Notes: a model not told the origin generated them from the letters alone. A DNA stretch of 64,000 nucleotides from JAICMB01 sp963795935 (GCA_963795935.1 CAWCJO010000001.1:1-64000), one strand, 5' to 3'; counted from the stretch's first letter, positions 8,962 through 18,330 are shown. Program-made: numbers and translations.

Positions 8962-9721
8962 ACCCTACGAGGTAGCGATCTATCTGTACCCGCGCACGCG
9001 TTAGAAAGGCCCACCTCGTGCCGCCCGCGGCGCGTGGCGGTAATCGCCTATGCTGTCAGAGGTAAAGACGAGAGGCGCGCGAGCGAGGCGGCTGACGCGG
9101 CCCGTGGAACGGGCGCCGGCAGAGGCGAGCTACGCGAGGCCTGTCGGGTGCCGCCGGGGCCGTGCGCACGACGCCAGAGCGACGCCAGACCGCGACCCCG
9201 CGACCGAGCCGAGCCGACTATACGTCCGAGAAACCGGTAAATCTACGACGCGACGACACATGCGGCCCTGTGGCAGCCCCCGCCGGCCCCCGACTGTACA
9301 CCGGCAGAGGCGGTGACACAGCGCCAGCACTCTTGACTCTTGCCTGCATGCACGCCGTAGACCCGCGGCCAGTAGGCGACTGGCCGACCACCACCGCCTA
9401 GGCGGCCGGCACAAGGGTAGTGCTCCGGCGCGGGCCGTAGTAGGGGGGCTGGCAGATGTCGGTGCAACTGACGCCAAGCGGCCGCCGCGCCCGGAGCTGG
9501 CCGGCGCTGTGCACTCTGTCGCCCCGCTCTGACCGTTCGGCCGTGAAACCCTGGCCCGTGTCGCCGTCCGCCTGAGAGGCGCTGGGTGTACGGTCGGTGT
9601 CGGGCGTTCGGTCACGTGATCTCTGCCACTCGGGATGGCGCGTCGTCCGGGGCTGCTGCGTCCGCGTCCTCGATCCCACGTAGCTCGGCAGCTATGCGAG
9701 CGCCTACCGTGACCGACGTGC
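8962..9721. other. Unassigned GC-rich stretch between higBA and the second repeat copy
   Basis: About 760 bases with no recognisable gene on either strand. The longest open frames here have arginine, proline and serine-rich translations typical of chance frames in GC-rich DNA. It is rich in CCG/CGG and has a different texture from neighbouring coding regions. It ends exactly where permease repeat copy B begins. It could be decayed DNA, a foreign insert or an assembly join. Confidence 0.5.
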
Positions 9722-10790
9722 GCGGGCGCGGAACATTTTCATCCTTCGTTCTGGTACGAAGGACCATGTCTTACTCCTGCCGCAGAGCCGCCAGCGGATC
9801 AATTCGGGACGCTCGCCTTGCCGGCGCATAGCCGGCGAGAATCGCGGCGATTAGGAGGACGACGCGGCCAGCGCCAAGGTTCCCGGATCGTTGGGCTGGG
9901 TCTCAAACAGAAACGATTTGACAAGCTGCGACGCGCCCAACGCGGCAGGCACGCTGACGGCGAGTCCCACCGCGGTCATTATTAGAACGCGGCGCAGAAC
10001 CATCCATACCACGGCGCCGCGTTGCGCCCCCAGAGCCATACGGATTCCAATCTCGCCCGTCTGCCGCGCGACGTTGTAGGACATCGTCCCGTAGAGTCCC
10101 ACGCACGCCATCAGGAGAGCGAGAACCGCGAAACCCGTGCATAGCTTCGCGAACGTGAGCTCCCGACTGATCGTCCGGTCGATTTCCGCTGCCTGTGTGA
10201 CCACGTTTGTGACAGGGATGCGCGAATCTGCCTCCCGCACGATCTCATGCACGCTCCTGACATACCTCAGCGGATCACCCGCGGTGCGCAGCGCGTAGGT
10301 CACCCGGTCCGAAGAAAACTGGCTGACCGCTACGAACACGGTCATTGCACTCTCCTCTTCATTTTTCAAACCACCGTACCGCACGTTCGCCGACACGCCG
10401 ACGATTTCGAGATCGCGCTTCTCCTCCGGGAGCGTGATGCGCCGGCCCACCGGATTCTCGTTGCCGAAGTAAGTCCGCGCCAGCCGCTCGCTGATCACTG
10501 CAACCGGCCTCGATTCCGGTTGGTCGCGGTCGTCAATCTCGCGCCCGGCCAGGATCGGAATCCGCATCGTCGTGAGGAAACGCGGTCCGGCGGCCAGGAC
10601 GCGCGCGTCTTCGAGGGTAACAGCGCCGATCTTCATTGGCCCCCTGATTGGCGCGGCGCGGCCGGCGTTGATGATGGAGATTTGCGAAAGCGTCGCGCTG
10701 CTCACTCCGGGGATCGATTCGAAGCGCTTGCGCAGGTCCGCGTAAAAAGTGGCGATCTCCGGGGGGCGATGCCCGGCCTGCCGCGCATTC
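9722..10790. repeat. Direct repeat copy B (3' third of the full permease gene)
   Basis: This is the parent copy of the repeat at 7012-8088. It holds the end of the full-length permease gene and about 50 bases downstream of its stop. Copy B lacks one base near 9866 that is present in copy A. Confidence 0.9.
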
Positions 10791-12508
10791 AGCGAGAACA
10801 GAAGGATGTTTTCGCGGGCGTATCCCAACTGCACCGAGTGCAGCTTGTTGAGGGTCTGGACAAACAGACCCGCGGCGACCAGGATGACAAAAGAGATCGC
10901 GATTTGAGCGATCGCCAGCACGTGCTGCACGCGGCGGCGCGGTCCGCCCCCGCGGCCGTTCTGTAGCGGGGGCATGACGTCCGGACGCGTCGACTGAATC
11001 GCCGGCGCGAGACCAAATAATAGGCCGCAAATCACAGAGAGCGCCGCTGTCACAGCCAGCACGTTCCAGTTCAATTCCGCGTGCAGCGTAAAGTTCTGCT
11101 GCCCGTTGGAGAGCAGAAGCGTCAGCGATCGGACGCCCCAGATTGCGAACAAGACCCCTAATGCTCCGCCGAGCGATGCCAGCATCACACTCTCGGTAAG
11201 CAATTGCCGCACGACGCGGAACCGTCCCGCTCCCAGGCTGAGCCGGACAGCCATTTCGCGGCGTCGCGCGGCGGCCCTTGCCAGCAGCAGATTGGCGATG
11301 TTCGCGCACGCGATCGCCAGGATCAATCCCACCATCGTCAGGAGCACGTACAGAGGCTTGGAATACTGGCGGCGCAAACTGCCCAGACCGGCGGCGCCGG
11401 GATTCAGCATCAGCGCGGGCAGTTTGGCGCGCTCACCGTCGGTCGTCGCGGTGGCGGCAACCCATTGATGGAAACGAGGAGCCAGCGCCGCCTGCGCTTG
11501 GGCCATGCTTACGCCGGGACGCAGACGGCCCATCATTTCGATCCAGTAGAAGTTTCCGTCGGGATACATACGAGCCGCCCGGGCGCCGTCCACCAGCAGA
11601 TTCGTGTGCAACGGAAGATAGAGGTCCGGCGATGTCGCAGGATCGACTCCGAAGAATTCCGGAGGCGCCACGCCGACCACCGTGAAGGGCACATTATCGA
11701 CGAGAACCGGTTGTCCGATCGCACCCGACGGTCCTCCAAAGCGCTGCTGGCTCGTCGCAAAACTGATTACGGCGACCGGCGCCGCGCCTGGACGGTCGTC
11801 TTCGGAGTCGATCGGACGTCCCGCGGCCGGCGACACTGCCAGGCCGTGAAAATAATCGCCGGTGACGTACTCCGTGCCGGCGCTCGCGGCCTGCCCGCGG
11901 ATGGCCAGGGTCTTGTCATGTCCGTTGAAGTATCCGAAAAGCGTGGAAAAAACGGGATTCTCATCGCGAAGCGTCTCGAACGCGCCGTACGGAAACATCC
12001 CGCTGACCATGGCGCCTTTATCGCCCGGCCACGCCATGCCCTGTACCCCGTGCATGACGTGGACCCATTGCTTGCTGGCGTTGTAGGGCGGCCGGCTATG
12101 CCAATTCAAGACCACCAGCGACTCGGGATCGGCCACCGGCAGCGAGCGCAACAGGATGGACTCCATGAAGCTGTAGATCGTAGTATTGGCGCCGATGCCG
12201 AGCGCCAGCGACAGGACCGCCAGGGCGCTGAACACCTTGTTGGCGGTCATGGTGCGACAGCCATAACGAATATCCTGGCCAAGTTCCGACAAAAACCGTG
12301 TCATCCAAATCTCCCGTGACTCTTCGTGCTTCAGTCCGACGTTGCCAAATCGCCGGCGCGCTTCAGCCCGGGCGCGCTCCGGCATCATACCGTCTGCTTC
12401 GAGTTCCGCGGCCTTCTCCGCAAGGTGGAGTTCCATTTCCTCACGCAGCGCCTCTCCGCGCCTGGCGCTCTCCATCCAATACCTCAGCCGTCGTAACACG
12501 TCCATCAC
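9771..12508 (-). CDS. FtsX-like ABC transporter permease, acidobacterial ADOP family (one frameshift)
   Basis: A large orphan MacB/FtsX-type permease of about 912 residues. It has an N-terminal ADOP segment (LREEMELHLAEKAAELEADG), a first membrane helix (VFSALAVLSLALGIGANTTI), a long periplasmic MacB-like domain, and two FtsX blocks with helices around LLTMVGLILAIACANIANLL and AVLALLMACVGLYGTMSYNV. A single missing base near 9866 makes the frame end early at 9851; the duplicate copy shows the true ending ARRASRIDPLAALRQE with TAA at 9771-9773. Members lack their own ATPase and their substrate is generally unknown. The start, GTG 12508 or ATG 12505, overlaps the stop of the upstream PadR gene, so the two are co-translated. 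Confidence 0.92.
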
Positions 12509-12843
12509 TGCGCTCCCATTACGCGCGCGATCGCCAGCGTGAGTTTGGCGTATCTCCGGGTTTCAACGGCCAGCTGTTTGCGGCCGGCCGCCGTGATCTT
12601 GTAGATCCTCGCCCGCCGATTGTTCGACGTCACGCCCCAGACACCCTCGATCCAGCCGTTTAGCTCCAGCCGCTGGAGAGCGGGGTACAGCGAGCCCTCC
12701 TCGACCAACAGCTCGTTGTCGGACGATTGTTGGATGAACTGCACGATGCCGTATCCATGGAGGTCGCGCCGCGACAGCGTCCGCAGAATCAACATGTCCA
12801 GTGAACCGGGCAACGAATCGTTCTTTTGCGCCTTGCGTCCCAT
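12505..12843 (-). CDS. PadR family transcriptional regulator
   Basis: A 112-residue winged-helix regulator: SLPGSLDMLILRTLSRRDLH, GYGIVQFIQQSSDNELLVEE, GSLYPALQRLELNGWIEGVW and RRARIYKITAAGRKQLAVET are the classic PadR helices and wing. In Acidobacteriota such genes commonly sit directly before an ADOP permease gene, as here, and probably repress the pair until a ligand is sensed. The stop codon TGA at 12505-12507 overlaps the permease start. A good promoter lies just upstream. Confidence 0.93.
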   Translation of the reverse strand: MGRKAQKNDSLPGSLDMLILRTLSRRDLHGYGIVQFIQQSSDNELLVEEGSLYPALQRLELNGWIEGVWGVTSNNRRARIYKITAAGRKQLAVETRRYAKLTLAIARVMGAQ

Positions 12844-12856
12844 ACCAAGAATTCTT

Positions 12857-12886
12857 AGCTTACAGCGACGAGATTACGCGAGTCAA
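12857..12886 (-). promoter_or_regulatory. Promoter of the padR-permease operon
   Basis: On the minus strand TTGACT (12886-12881) and TAAGCT (12862-12857) are separated by 18 bases. The padR ATG at 12843 is 13 bases after the -10 box, so the leader would be about six bases with no room for a ribosome site. Confidence 0.6.
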
Positions 12887-13228
12887 GTTCAGCTTTGCGG
12901 ATGAGCGCTGGGGTGGAGGTCTTCCTTGCCCTTCACCAACTTTGCCGGCTGATCTTAGAGATTGATTTGTGGCACTGGCGACCATCTGAAAGGCATGGCC
13001 TGGGAGCGTTCAGCGAATTCTTCATTGGACGGTCGCCACTTGTCTCTAGTGGAAATCGTTCGTCCTCGCGAACATGGCGCTTGCCGCTTGCGCAGTGAGG
13101 CGGATGGCCGCTGGACCGTTGCAATCCACATGAGCGTGTTGCCGCGATCCCGGAGGAGTGGGTCAAGAGCCTCGGAATCGAGGGGAAATGATTCGGGAGC
13201 GCCGGGGAGTCCTTCAGTGAACTTCTCG
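12887..13228. other. Intergenic stretch with no supported gene
   Basis: About 340 bases between the padR promoter and the end of folK. Open frames cross it on both strands, but none shows family motifs, a good start or a ribosome site. I see nothing that can be named in it. Confidence 0.5.
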
Positions 13229-13714
13229 CTATTTGTATTTTCTGACGACTTGACCAGCCGTCGCGGGGAGCATTTCGCGTATGGGTCGGCGCGTGGTGGG
13301 ATGGCCCAGGTCCGGGGCGATTTCGGCGAGAGGCTCGAGGACGAAGCGGCGCTGTCCCATGCGGGGGTGCGGGATTTGGAGCGCAGGCGTTTCGATGATG
13401 AAACCACCGAACAGGAGGATGTCGATGTCGATCGTTCGCGGACCCTTCGCGACGATGCGCTTGCGGCCCAGTTGCTTTTCGACGCTCTGAATGCGCGCCA
13501 GCAACTGCATGGGGAAGAGCGTGGTTTCGATCTCGGCGGCGAGATTGAGGAACCAGGGCTGCGCGTGCAAATCCCGCGGCTCGGTTTCGTAGAGCGACGA
13601 CGTGCGCTTAATGCGAAGGTCGGGCGCGGCCAGCAGTTCGAGGGCGCGGCGCAGATTCTCTTCGCGGTCGCCCAGGTTCGACCCTAACGATAAGTAAGCG
13701 GTTTTCCAACTCAC
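13229..13714 (-). CDS. folK: 2-amino-4-hydroxy-6-hydroxymethyldihydropteridine diphosphokinase (FolK)
   Basis: A cytosolic enzyme that transfers diphosphate from ATP to 6-hydroxymethyl-7,8-dihydropterin, the step before dihydropteroate synthase in folate synthesis. The 161-residue sequence has the family signatures in order: AYLSLGSNLGDREENLRRAL near the start, SLYETEPRDLHAQPWFLN for the pterin site, GPRTIDIDILLF with the metal-binding aspartates, and IPHPRMGQRRFVLEPLAEIA. Length is normal. It is the last gene of a ruvA-ruvB-folK run with only two bases between ruvB and folK, so it is probably co-transcribed with the DNA repair genes. Confidence 0.96.
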   Translation of the reverse strand: MSWKTAYLSLGSNLGDREENLRRALELLAAPDLRIKRTSSLYETEPRDLHAQPWFLNLAAEIETTLFPMQLLARIQSVEKQLGRKRIVAKGPRTIDIDILLFGGFIIETPALQIPHPRMGQRRFVLEPLAEIAPDLGHPTTRRPIREMLPATAGQVVRKYK

Positions 13715-13716
13715 CG

Positions 13717-14745
13717 TCAGAACAGGCTGTTTTGCAGACCGCCCCGAATGCGGCGCGGGATTTGGAAATAATCGAACGCACGGTCGGTACCGACGCGGCC
13801 GCGCGGGGTGCGGTCGATAAAACCGAGCTGGATCAGGTAGGGCTCGTAGACCTCCTCGATCGTATCGGCCTCTTCGTCGATGGAGGCCGCGATGGTGTTC
13901 ACGCCGACTGGTCCTCCGCCGTACTTGGCTAGCACCGTCTGCATGATTTTCTGATCGATTTCGTCGAGGCCGAAGCGGTCCACTTCAAGCAGGTCGAGCG
14001 CGGTGGTCGCCACGCCATGTCCGATGCGGCCGTTGGCGCGCACCTGGGCGTAGTCTCGCACGCGGCGCAGCAGGCGGTTGGCGATGCGGGGAGTTCCGCG
14101 GCTGCGGCGCGCAATCTCGGACGCGCCTTCGCTGTCTATCTCTACGGCCAGGAGGGAGGCCGAGCGGTGGACGATGCGGGTCAACTCCTCAACATCGTAA
14201 TGGTTCAGACGCAACACCAGTCCGAAGCGGCCGCGCAAAGGCGCGCTGACGAGGCCTTGCCGAGTGGTCGCGCCGATGGCCGTGAAGCGCGGGATCGGCA
14301 TGGAGTGCGTGCGCGCGCCGGGGCCGGTGCCGATCAGGATATCCATGCGGAAATCCTCGAGCGCGGCGTAGAGGATCTCCTCGACGTCGGGCAGCAGGCG
14401 GTGGATCTCGTCTATGAAGAAGACCTGCAGGGGGCGGATGTTCGTGAGCACGCCCGTGAGGTCGAGTTTCTTTTGCAGGATCGGGCCGGAGGTCTGTTCG
14501 AAACCCACGGCGAGCTCGGAGGCGATGATGGTGGCGAGGGTTGTTTTGCCGAGACCGGGCGGCCCGTAGAGCAGCACGTGATCCATCGCCTCGCCGCGAT
14601 GCTTGGCGGCTTCGATCGCGATGGAGAGATTTTCCTTGAGCTTGGGCTGTCCGGTGAAATCGGCGAGGCGTTGCGGACGCAACGTCGCTTCGAGCTGCCT
14701 TTCTCCTTCGAGCGCTGAAGCGGAAACGATGCCTTTGTCGCGCAT
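13717..14745 (-). CDS. ruvB: Holliday junction branch migration ATPase RuvB
   Basis: The AAA+ motor that, with RuvA, drives branch migration of Holliday junctions in recombinational repair. It is 342 residues, the normal size. Visible motifs are the opening LRPQRLADFTGQPKLKENL, Walker A LLYGPPGLGKTTLA, Walker B VFFIDEIHRLLPDVEEILY, sensor 1 FTAIGATTRQGLVSAPLRGR and the C-terminal winged helix PYLIQLGFIDRTPRGR. The frame is intact. It starts three bases after the ruvA stop, in the common ruvAB order. RuvC is not in this window. Confidence 0.97.
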   Translation of the reverse strand: MRDKGIVSASALEGERQLEATLRPQRLADFTGQPKLKENLSIAIEAAKHRGEAMDHVLLYGPPGLGKTTLATIIASELAVGFEQTSGPILQKKLDLTGVLTNIRPLQVFFIDEIHRLLPDVEEILYAALEDFRMDILIGTGPGARTHSMPIPRFTAIGATTRQGLVSAPLRGRFGLVLRLNHYDVEELTRIVHRSASLLAVEIDSEGASEIARRSRGTPRIANRLLRRVRDYAQVRANGRIGHGVATTALDLLEVDRFGLDEIDQKIMQTVLAKYGGGPVGVNTIAASIDEEADTIEEVYEPYLIQLGFIDRTPRGRVGTDRAFDYFQIPRRIRGGLQNSLF

Positions 14746-14748
14746 TCG

Positions 14749-15354
14749 CTATCGCACCAACTCGAGAGAACGGCGGAAGAGAGGCTCGAAATCTTCGCCC
14801 ACGCCGGAGGCTTTGGCTTTGCGAACCGCGCCTTCGGCAGCCGCGCGATTACATCCTAAATTCAGGAGCGCCGATAACACGTCTTGCTCGACGGCTTTTA
14901 GAGCGGGTGCCGCCGGCGGGGCGGAAGCGCCCGCGGACGCCGCCATGCCGATCGAATCGAGCTTGTCCTTCAATTCCAGGACGAGCCGCTCCGCCGTTTT
15001 CTTGCCCACGCCGGGAATGCGGACCAGCCGATCGACCTGGCTGTTGCGAATGGCGGCGACCAGATCGGCGGTGTTCAGGCCGGAGAGAACGGTGATGGCG
15101 AGTTTCGGTCCGATCCCGCTGACCGAAATCAGTTTCTCGAATATGGTCTTCTCCTCTGGCGTGAAAAAGCCAAAGAGCGAGAGAGCGTCTTCGCGAACGT
15201 GCGTGTAGATGCGAAGCCGTATCTCGGCGCCGGCGTCAGGCAGCGCGGAAAACGTCGAAACCGGAATCAAAACGTCGTAACCGACGCCGCCGGTCTCTAC
15301 GATGACCTGGTTCGGGTGCTTCTCCAGCAGCGTTCCCCGGAGAAAGGCGATCAT
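14749..15354 (-). CDS. ruvA: Holliday junction DNA helicase subunit RuvA
   Basis: RuvA forms tetramers that bind four-way DNA junctions and load RuvB. The protein has 201 residues: an N-terminal OB fold (MIAFLRGTLLEKHPNQVIVE, GGVGYDVLIPVSTF), two helix-hairpin-helix motifs (LISVSGIGPKLAI near residue 75 and RIPGVGKKTAERLVLEL near residue 110), a flexible alanine-rich linker and the C-terminal domain III (LSALLNLGCNRAAAEGAVRK) that contacts RuvB. It is the first gene of the operon. A perfect TATAAT lies eight bases upstream of its ATG. Confidence 0.97.
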   Translation of the reverse strand: MIAFLRGTLLEKHPNQVIVETGGVGYDVLIPVSTFSALPDAGAEIRLRIYTHVREDALSLFGFFTPEEKTIFEKLISVSGIGPKLAITVLSGLNTADLVAAIRNSQVDRLVRIPGVGKKTAERLVLELKDKLDSIGMAASAGASAPPAAPALKAVEQDVLSALLNLGCNRAAAEGAVRKAKASGVGEDFEPLFRRSLELVR

Positions 15355-15362
15355 GAAGCTTC

Positions 15363-15368
15363 ATTATA
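15363..15368 (-). promoter_or_regulatory. -10 box of the ruvA-ruvB-folK operon
   Basis: A perfect TATAAT on the minus strand, eight bases before the ruvA ATG at 15354. No good -35 box is seen at the right distance. The predicted transcript start falls within two or three bases of the start codon. Confidence 0.55.
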
Positions 15369-15397
15369 TCGGCGCGCGGCGGGGCGCTCCATAAAGC

Positions 15398-15403
15398 TAA
15401 ATT
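15398..15403 (+). promoter_or_regulatory. -10 box of rsmE
   Basis: TAAATT lies seven bases before the rsmE ATG in the 56-base divergent gap shared with ruvA. A clear -35 box is not visible. The leader would be about one base. Confidence 0.4.
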
Positions 15404-15410
15404 ATTTTAC

Positions 15411-16160
15411 ATGGCGAGGCGGCGTTTCTTTGTCGACGAAATTCGCGGCGGGCGCGCGCTGGTTGCGGGCGATGCCGCGCATCACCTGACGCGCGTGCTG
15501 CGGGTGGAGACCGGGCAGAAATACGAAATCTCGGACAATCGCGACGTTTACCTGGCCGAGGTCGATGCGGCGCGGAAGGATTTTGTCTCGTTCTCCGTTC
15601 TCGAAAAGATCGACTCGCCCGAAATTCAAGCGCATCTCACGCTGTTGGCCGCGCTCATCAAATTCGATCGTTTTGAATGGCTTCTGGAAAAAGCGACGGA
15701 ATTGGGGGTTTTGAGCGTCGTGCCGTTCGTGGCGGAGCGCAGCGAAAAGGGCCTGGAGCGCGCGGCCGCCAACCGCCTTGCACGATGGCGCAAAATCGCG
15801 CGGGAGGCGAGCGAGCAATCGCGGCGCGCGCGCCTGCCGGAGATCTCCGGAGTGCTTCCGTTTGCCGACGCTATCGATGTCAAGGGGGATCTGCGATTGG
15901 TGCTGGAGGAGCAGGCCGGCGCGCAGCCGATTCTGCCGGTTTTAACGCCCGCGCGCCGTTCGAGCATCGCAATATGCACCGGCCCCGAAGGCGGATGGAC
16001 GGACCGCGAGAGGGCCGTTTTCAGCGCCGCGGCATGGACCCCCGTGTCGCTGGGAGAAACCGTTTTGCGGGCCGAAACGGCTGCCATTGCGGCGCTGGCC
16101 GTTGCCGGGGCCGCCGGCGCAGGCAGTAACAATTCCCACGCCCGGGAATCTAGTTCTTAG
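15411..16160 (+). CDS. rsmE: 16S rRNA (uracil(1498)-N(3))-methyltransferase RsmE
   Basis: A SPOUT-class methyltransferase that methylates N3 of U1498 in the decoding centre of 16S rRNA using S-adenosylmethionine. The 249-residue protein begins MARRRFFVDEIRGGRALVAG, followed by a PUA-like RNA-binding domain (DAAHHLTRVLRVETGQKYEI). The catalytic domain has LIKFDRFEWLLEKATELGVL, ERSEKGLERAAANRLARWRK, EASEQSRRARLPEI, and the cofactor knot motif CTGPEGGWTDRERAVF and SLGETVLRAETAAIAALAV. The frame is intact and length is normal. It is divergent from ruvA. Confidence 0.95.
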   Translation: MARRRFFVDEIRGGRALVAGDAAHHLTRVLRVETGQKYEISDNRDVYLAEVDAARKDFVSFSVLEKIDSPEIQAHLTLLAALIKFDRFEWLLEKATELGVLSVVPFVAERSEKGLERAAANRLARWRKIAREASEQSRRARLPEISGVLPFADAIDVKGDLRLVLEEQAGAQPILPVLTPARRSSIAICTGPEGGWTDRERAVFSAAAWTPVSLGETVLRAETAAIAALAVAGAAGAGSNNSHARESSS

Positions 16161-16169
16161 AGAGATCTA

Positions 16170-16499
16170 ATGGCCACTGCCGAAAACAGCGTCGATGCAT
16201 TGCGCCGGAAGTACGGACCGGCGCTGCGCGAGATGGAAGAACAGCACGCAAACCTGGTGCAGCTTTCATTGCAGAATAACAAGCTCCTTATTCACGGCGC
16301 GGCGAAATCGAAGGAGGCGCTCGAACGCATCAAGAGCAGGCTCTCGGATATCGATCCGGACTGGAGCCGTGAAGTGGATCTCGATCTGCGCGCACCCGAT
16401 GTCCTCGCGTCTCACACGGGGCAGAGCGTGGTCAATACCTCGGGCGACTTTGAGCAAGCCGCGAGCGACACTACCGACGACACCGGCGAGAGCCGCTAA
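16170..16499 (+). CDS. Small BON-like domain protein
   Basis: A 109-residue soluble protein, MATAENSVDALRRKYGPALR, with QLSLQNNKLLIHGAAKSKEA and RLSDIDPDWSREVDLDLRAP. The pattern of a strand-turn-strand reading xNNKLLIHGxA, followed by a helix and a paired strand, resembles a BON or LysM-partner domain. The same pattern occurs at the N terminus of the LysM protein at 28896-29354, so the two are paralogues over about 65 residues. No signal peptide is evident, and the acidic tail (ASDTTDDTGES) is probably disordered. It starts ten bases after rsmE and may share its transcript. The biochemical role is unknown. Confidence 0.7.
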   Translation: MATAENSVDALRRKYGPALREMEEQHANLVQLSLQNNKLLIHGAAKSKEALERIKSRLSDIDPDWSREVDLDLRAPDVLASHTGQSVVNTSGDFEQAASDTTDDTGESR

Positions 16500-16546
16500 A
16501 ATCGCGGGCGGGCGTTCTGTCACACGGTTCGGCTCGCGCGCGTCCA

Positions 16547-17869
16547 TTGGACGTGCCCGATACCGCGACTTGGCGTTTTGCTATACGCGCGCTGCGGTCC
16601 CGCAATTACAGGCTCTTCTTTTCCGGACAGACCGTCTCGCTTGTCGGCACCTGGATGACGCGCATCGCGACGAGTTGGCTGGTTTATCGCATGACCGATT
16701 CCGCCTTCCTTCTCGGTCTTGTGAGCTTTGCCGGCCAGATCCCGTCCTTTCTCGTCACGCCCATCGCCGGCGTTTGGGTCGACCGCTGGAATCGGCATCG
16801 TACCCTTGTCGTCACCCAGATCCTTTCCATGCTGCAGTCTTTTGCGCTTTTTGGACTCGCCTTCGGACATGTCATAACCGTCTGGCACATCATTTTGTTG
16901 CAGCTCTTCCAAGGTCTGGTCAATGCGTTTGATATGCCGGGGCGCCAAGCGTTCGTGGTCCAGATGGTGGACGATAAATCGGACCTGAGCAATGCCATCG
17001 CGCTGAACTCGTCGATGGTGAACGCCGCGCGCCTGGTCGGGCCCGCCGTCGCGGGTATCCTGATCTCGGCCGCCGGCGAAGCGTATTGTTTCCTGATCGA
17101 CGGCATCAGCTACATCGCAGTGATCGCGTCGCTTCTCTTGATGCGCATTAAGCCCGGGGTCCTGACGGCGCGCCGCAAGAGCGTTTTCGCCGAGCTGGCG
17201 GAGGGTTGGACGTACGTGTCGCGCTCCGTTCCGATCCGCTCGATCCTGCTGCTGCTCGGCGTTGTGAGCTTTGTCGGGATGCCCTACACGGTGCTGATGC
17301 CGATCTTCGCGTCAAGCGTACTGCACGGAGGGGCGCACACGCTGGGGTTCCTGATGGCCGGATCGGGAGTGGGCGCGCTGACAAGCGCCATTTCGCTCGC
17401 TGTGCGGAGGACCGTGGTGGGGCTCGGCAAGATCATTCCGATCTCGGCCGCGTTATTCGGCGTCGGGCTGATCGCGTTCGGACTTTCGCGCCTCTTCTGG
17501 CTATCGCTGCTGTTGATGCTGCTGACCGGCTTCGGAATGATGCAGCAAATGGCGGCGAGCAACACGATTCTTCAGACCATTGTCGAGGAGGGCAAACGCG
17601 GACGAGTGATGTCGTATTACACCATGGCGTTCGTCGGCGTGGCGCCCTTCGGCAGCCTTTTGGCCGGGGCGGTGGCCGCGCGCATCGGGGCTCCGGACAC
17701 GCTCATCATCGGGGGCTTTCTCTGCATTGCCGGCGCGGCGATCTTTGCGGGACAGTTGAAGCGGCTGCGGACGTTTGTCCGTCCCATTTACGTGCAGTTG
17801 GGGATTCTGCCGGAGATCGCGGCGGGCATTCAGAGCGCCGCGGCGCTGCACGTGCCGCCGCAGGATTAG
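16547..17869 (+). CDS. Major facilitator superfamily transporter
   Basis: A 440-residue integral membrane protein of the MFS_3 / EntS-like type. Recognisable pieces are RNYRLFFSGQTVSLVGTWMT at the first helix, SFLVTPIAGVWVDRWNRHRT (loop 2-3 signature), QLFQGLVNAFDMPGRQAFVV (typical of this group) and VEEGKRGRVMSYYTMAFVGV in the second half. About twelve hydrophobic segments can be counted. These transporters export siderophores or small molecules by proton antiport; the substrate here cannot be told. The start may be TTG 16547 or GTG 16553. It lies alone between the BON-like gene and a small unknown gene. Confidence 0.9.
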   Translation: MDVPDTATWRFAIRALRSRNYRLFFSGQTVSLVGTWMTRIATSWLVYRMTDSAFLLGLVSFAGQIPSFLVTPIAGVWVDRWNRHRTLVVTQILSMLQSFALFGLAFGHVITVWHIILLQLFQGLVNAFDMPGRQAFVVQMVDDKSDLSNAIALNSSMVNAARLVGPAVAGILISAAGEAYCFLIDGISYIAVIASLLLMRIKPGVLTARRKSVFAELAEGWTYVSRSVPIRSILLLLGVVSFVGMPYTVLMPIFASSVLHGGAHTLGFLMAGSGVGALTSAISLAVRRTVVGLGKIIPISAALFGVGLIAFGLSRLFWLSLLLMLLTGFGMMQQMAASNTILQTIVEEGKRGRVMSYYTMAFVGVAPFGSLLAGAVAARIGAPDTLIIGGFLCIAGAAIFAGQLKRLRTFVRPIYVQLGILPEIAAGIQSAAALHVPPQD

Positions 17870-17916
17870 AACGCGGGAGTCGTTGGGCCCTTGAGATAAA
17901 ATTACGACATACATCG

Positions 17917-18300
17917 ATGGACGAGGAAGAGTTTGATTCGCTTATAAAGCTGCGGCCCTTCGGAACGGAAGACGCAATGCGGGTGGACGCTCAGTGGCGC
18001 CGTGGCGCAACGCTCGGGCAGGCGCTATGGGGCAGAACTTCCGACGACCTGCAGCGTCAACTGCTCGCGCGACATCCTGAAATACCTCCGAACTTCGATT
18101 TGGCCGATTTTCGGCGCCTGCAACAGATCGGTCAGAAAATTGTGGCGGCTTTGGATCACCCACGGTTCGCGCGGATATCTGCTTTGTCGCGTTCTTCCCC
18201 GGCCATCGTTGTTGGCGCTCAACGCTTAACGCCATGGGAAGCTCGTTGCGAAATAGTCCGCCGGGCGATTGAATATTTGGAAGAACTGCCGGGGACTTGA
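17917..18300 (+). CDS. Hypothetical protein
   Basis: A 127-residue soluble protein, MDEEEFDSLIKLRPFGTEDA, with LGQALWGRTSDDLQRQLLAR and LTPWEARCEIVRRAIEYLEE. No membrane segment, signal peptide or known domain is recognised; it is mostly helical. The ATG at 17917 was chosen because the same frame further upstream runs antiparallel in frame to the MFS gene and has no family sense. Its stop codon abuts the -35 box of the next gene. Confidence 0.6.
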   Translation: MDEEEFDSLIKLRPFGTEDAMRVDAQWRRGATLGQALWGRTSDDLQRQLLARHPEIPPNFDLADFRRLQQIGQKIVAALDHPRFARISALSRSSPAIVVGAQRLTPWEARCEIVRRAIEYLEELPGT

Positions 18301-18324
18301 CCTTTCTCAAAGCTGAGTTATGCT
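18297..18324 (+). promoter_or_regulatory. Promoter of the GH5 gene
   Basis: TTGACC (18297-18302) and TATGCT (18319-18324) are separated by 16 bases. The GTG start codon at 18331 lies exactly seven bases after the -10 box, so the message would begin at the start codon. Confidence 0.65.
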
Positions 18325-18330
18325 CATGCA

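Noticed and set aside
9130..9615. Minus-strand frame in the unassigned segment
   Set aside because: Arginine, proline and serine rich with no motif, no start signal and no conserved partner; looks like a chance frame.
12955..13407. Minus-strand frame upstream-antiparallel to folK
   Set aside because: It overlaps the end of folK in another frame and has no recognisable domain.
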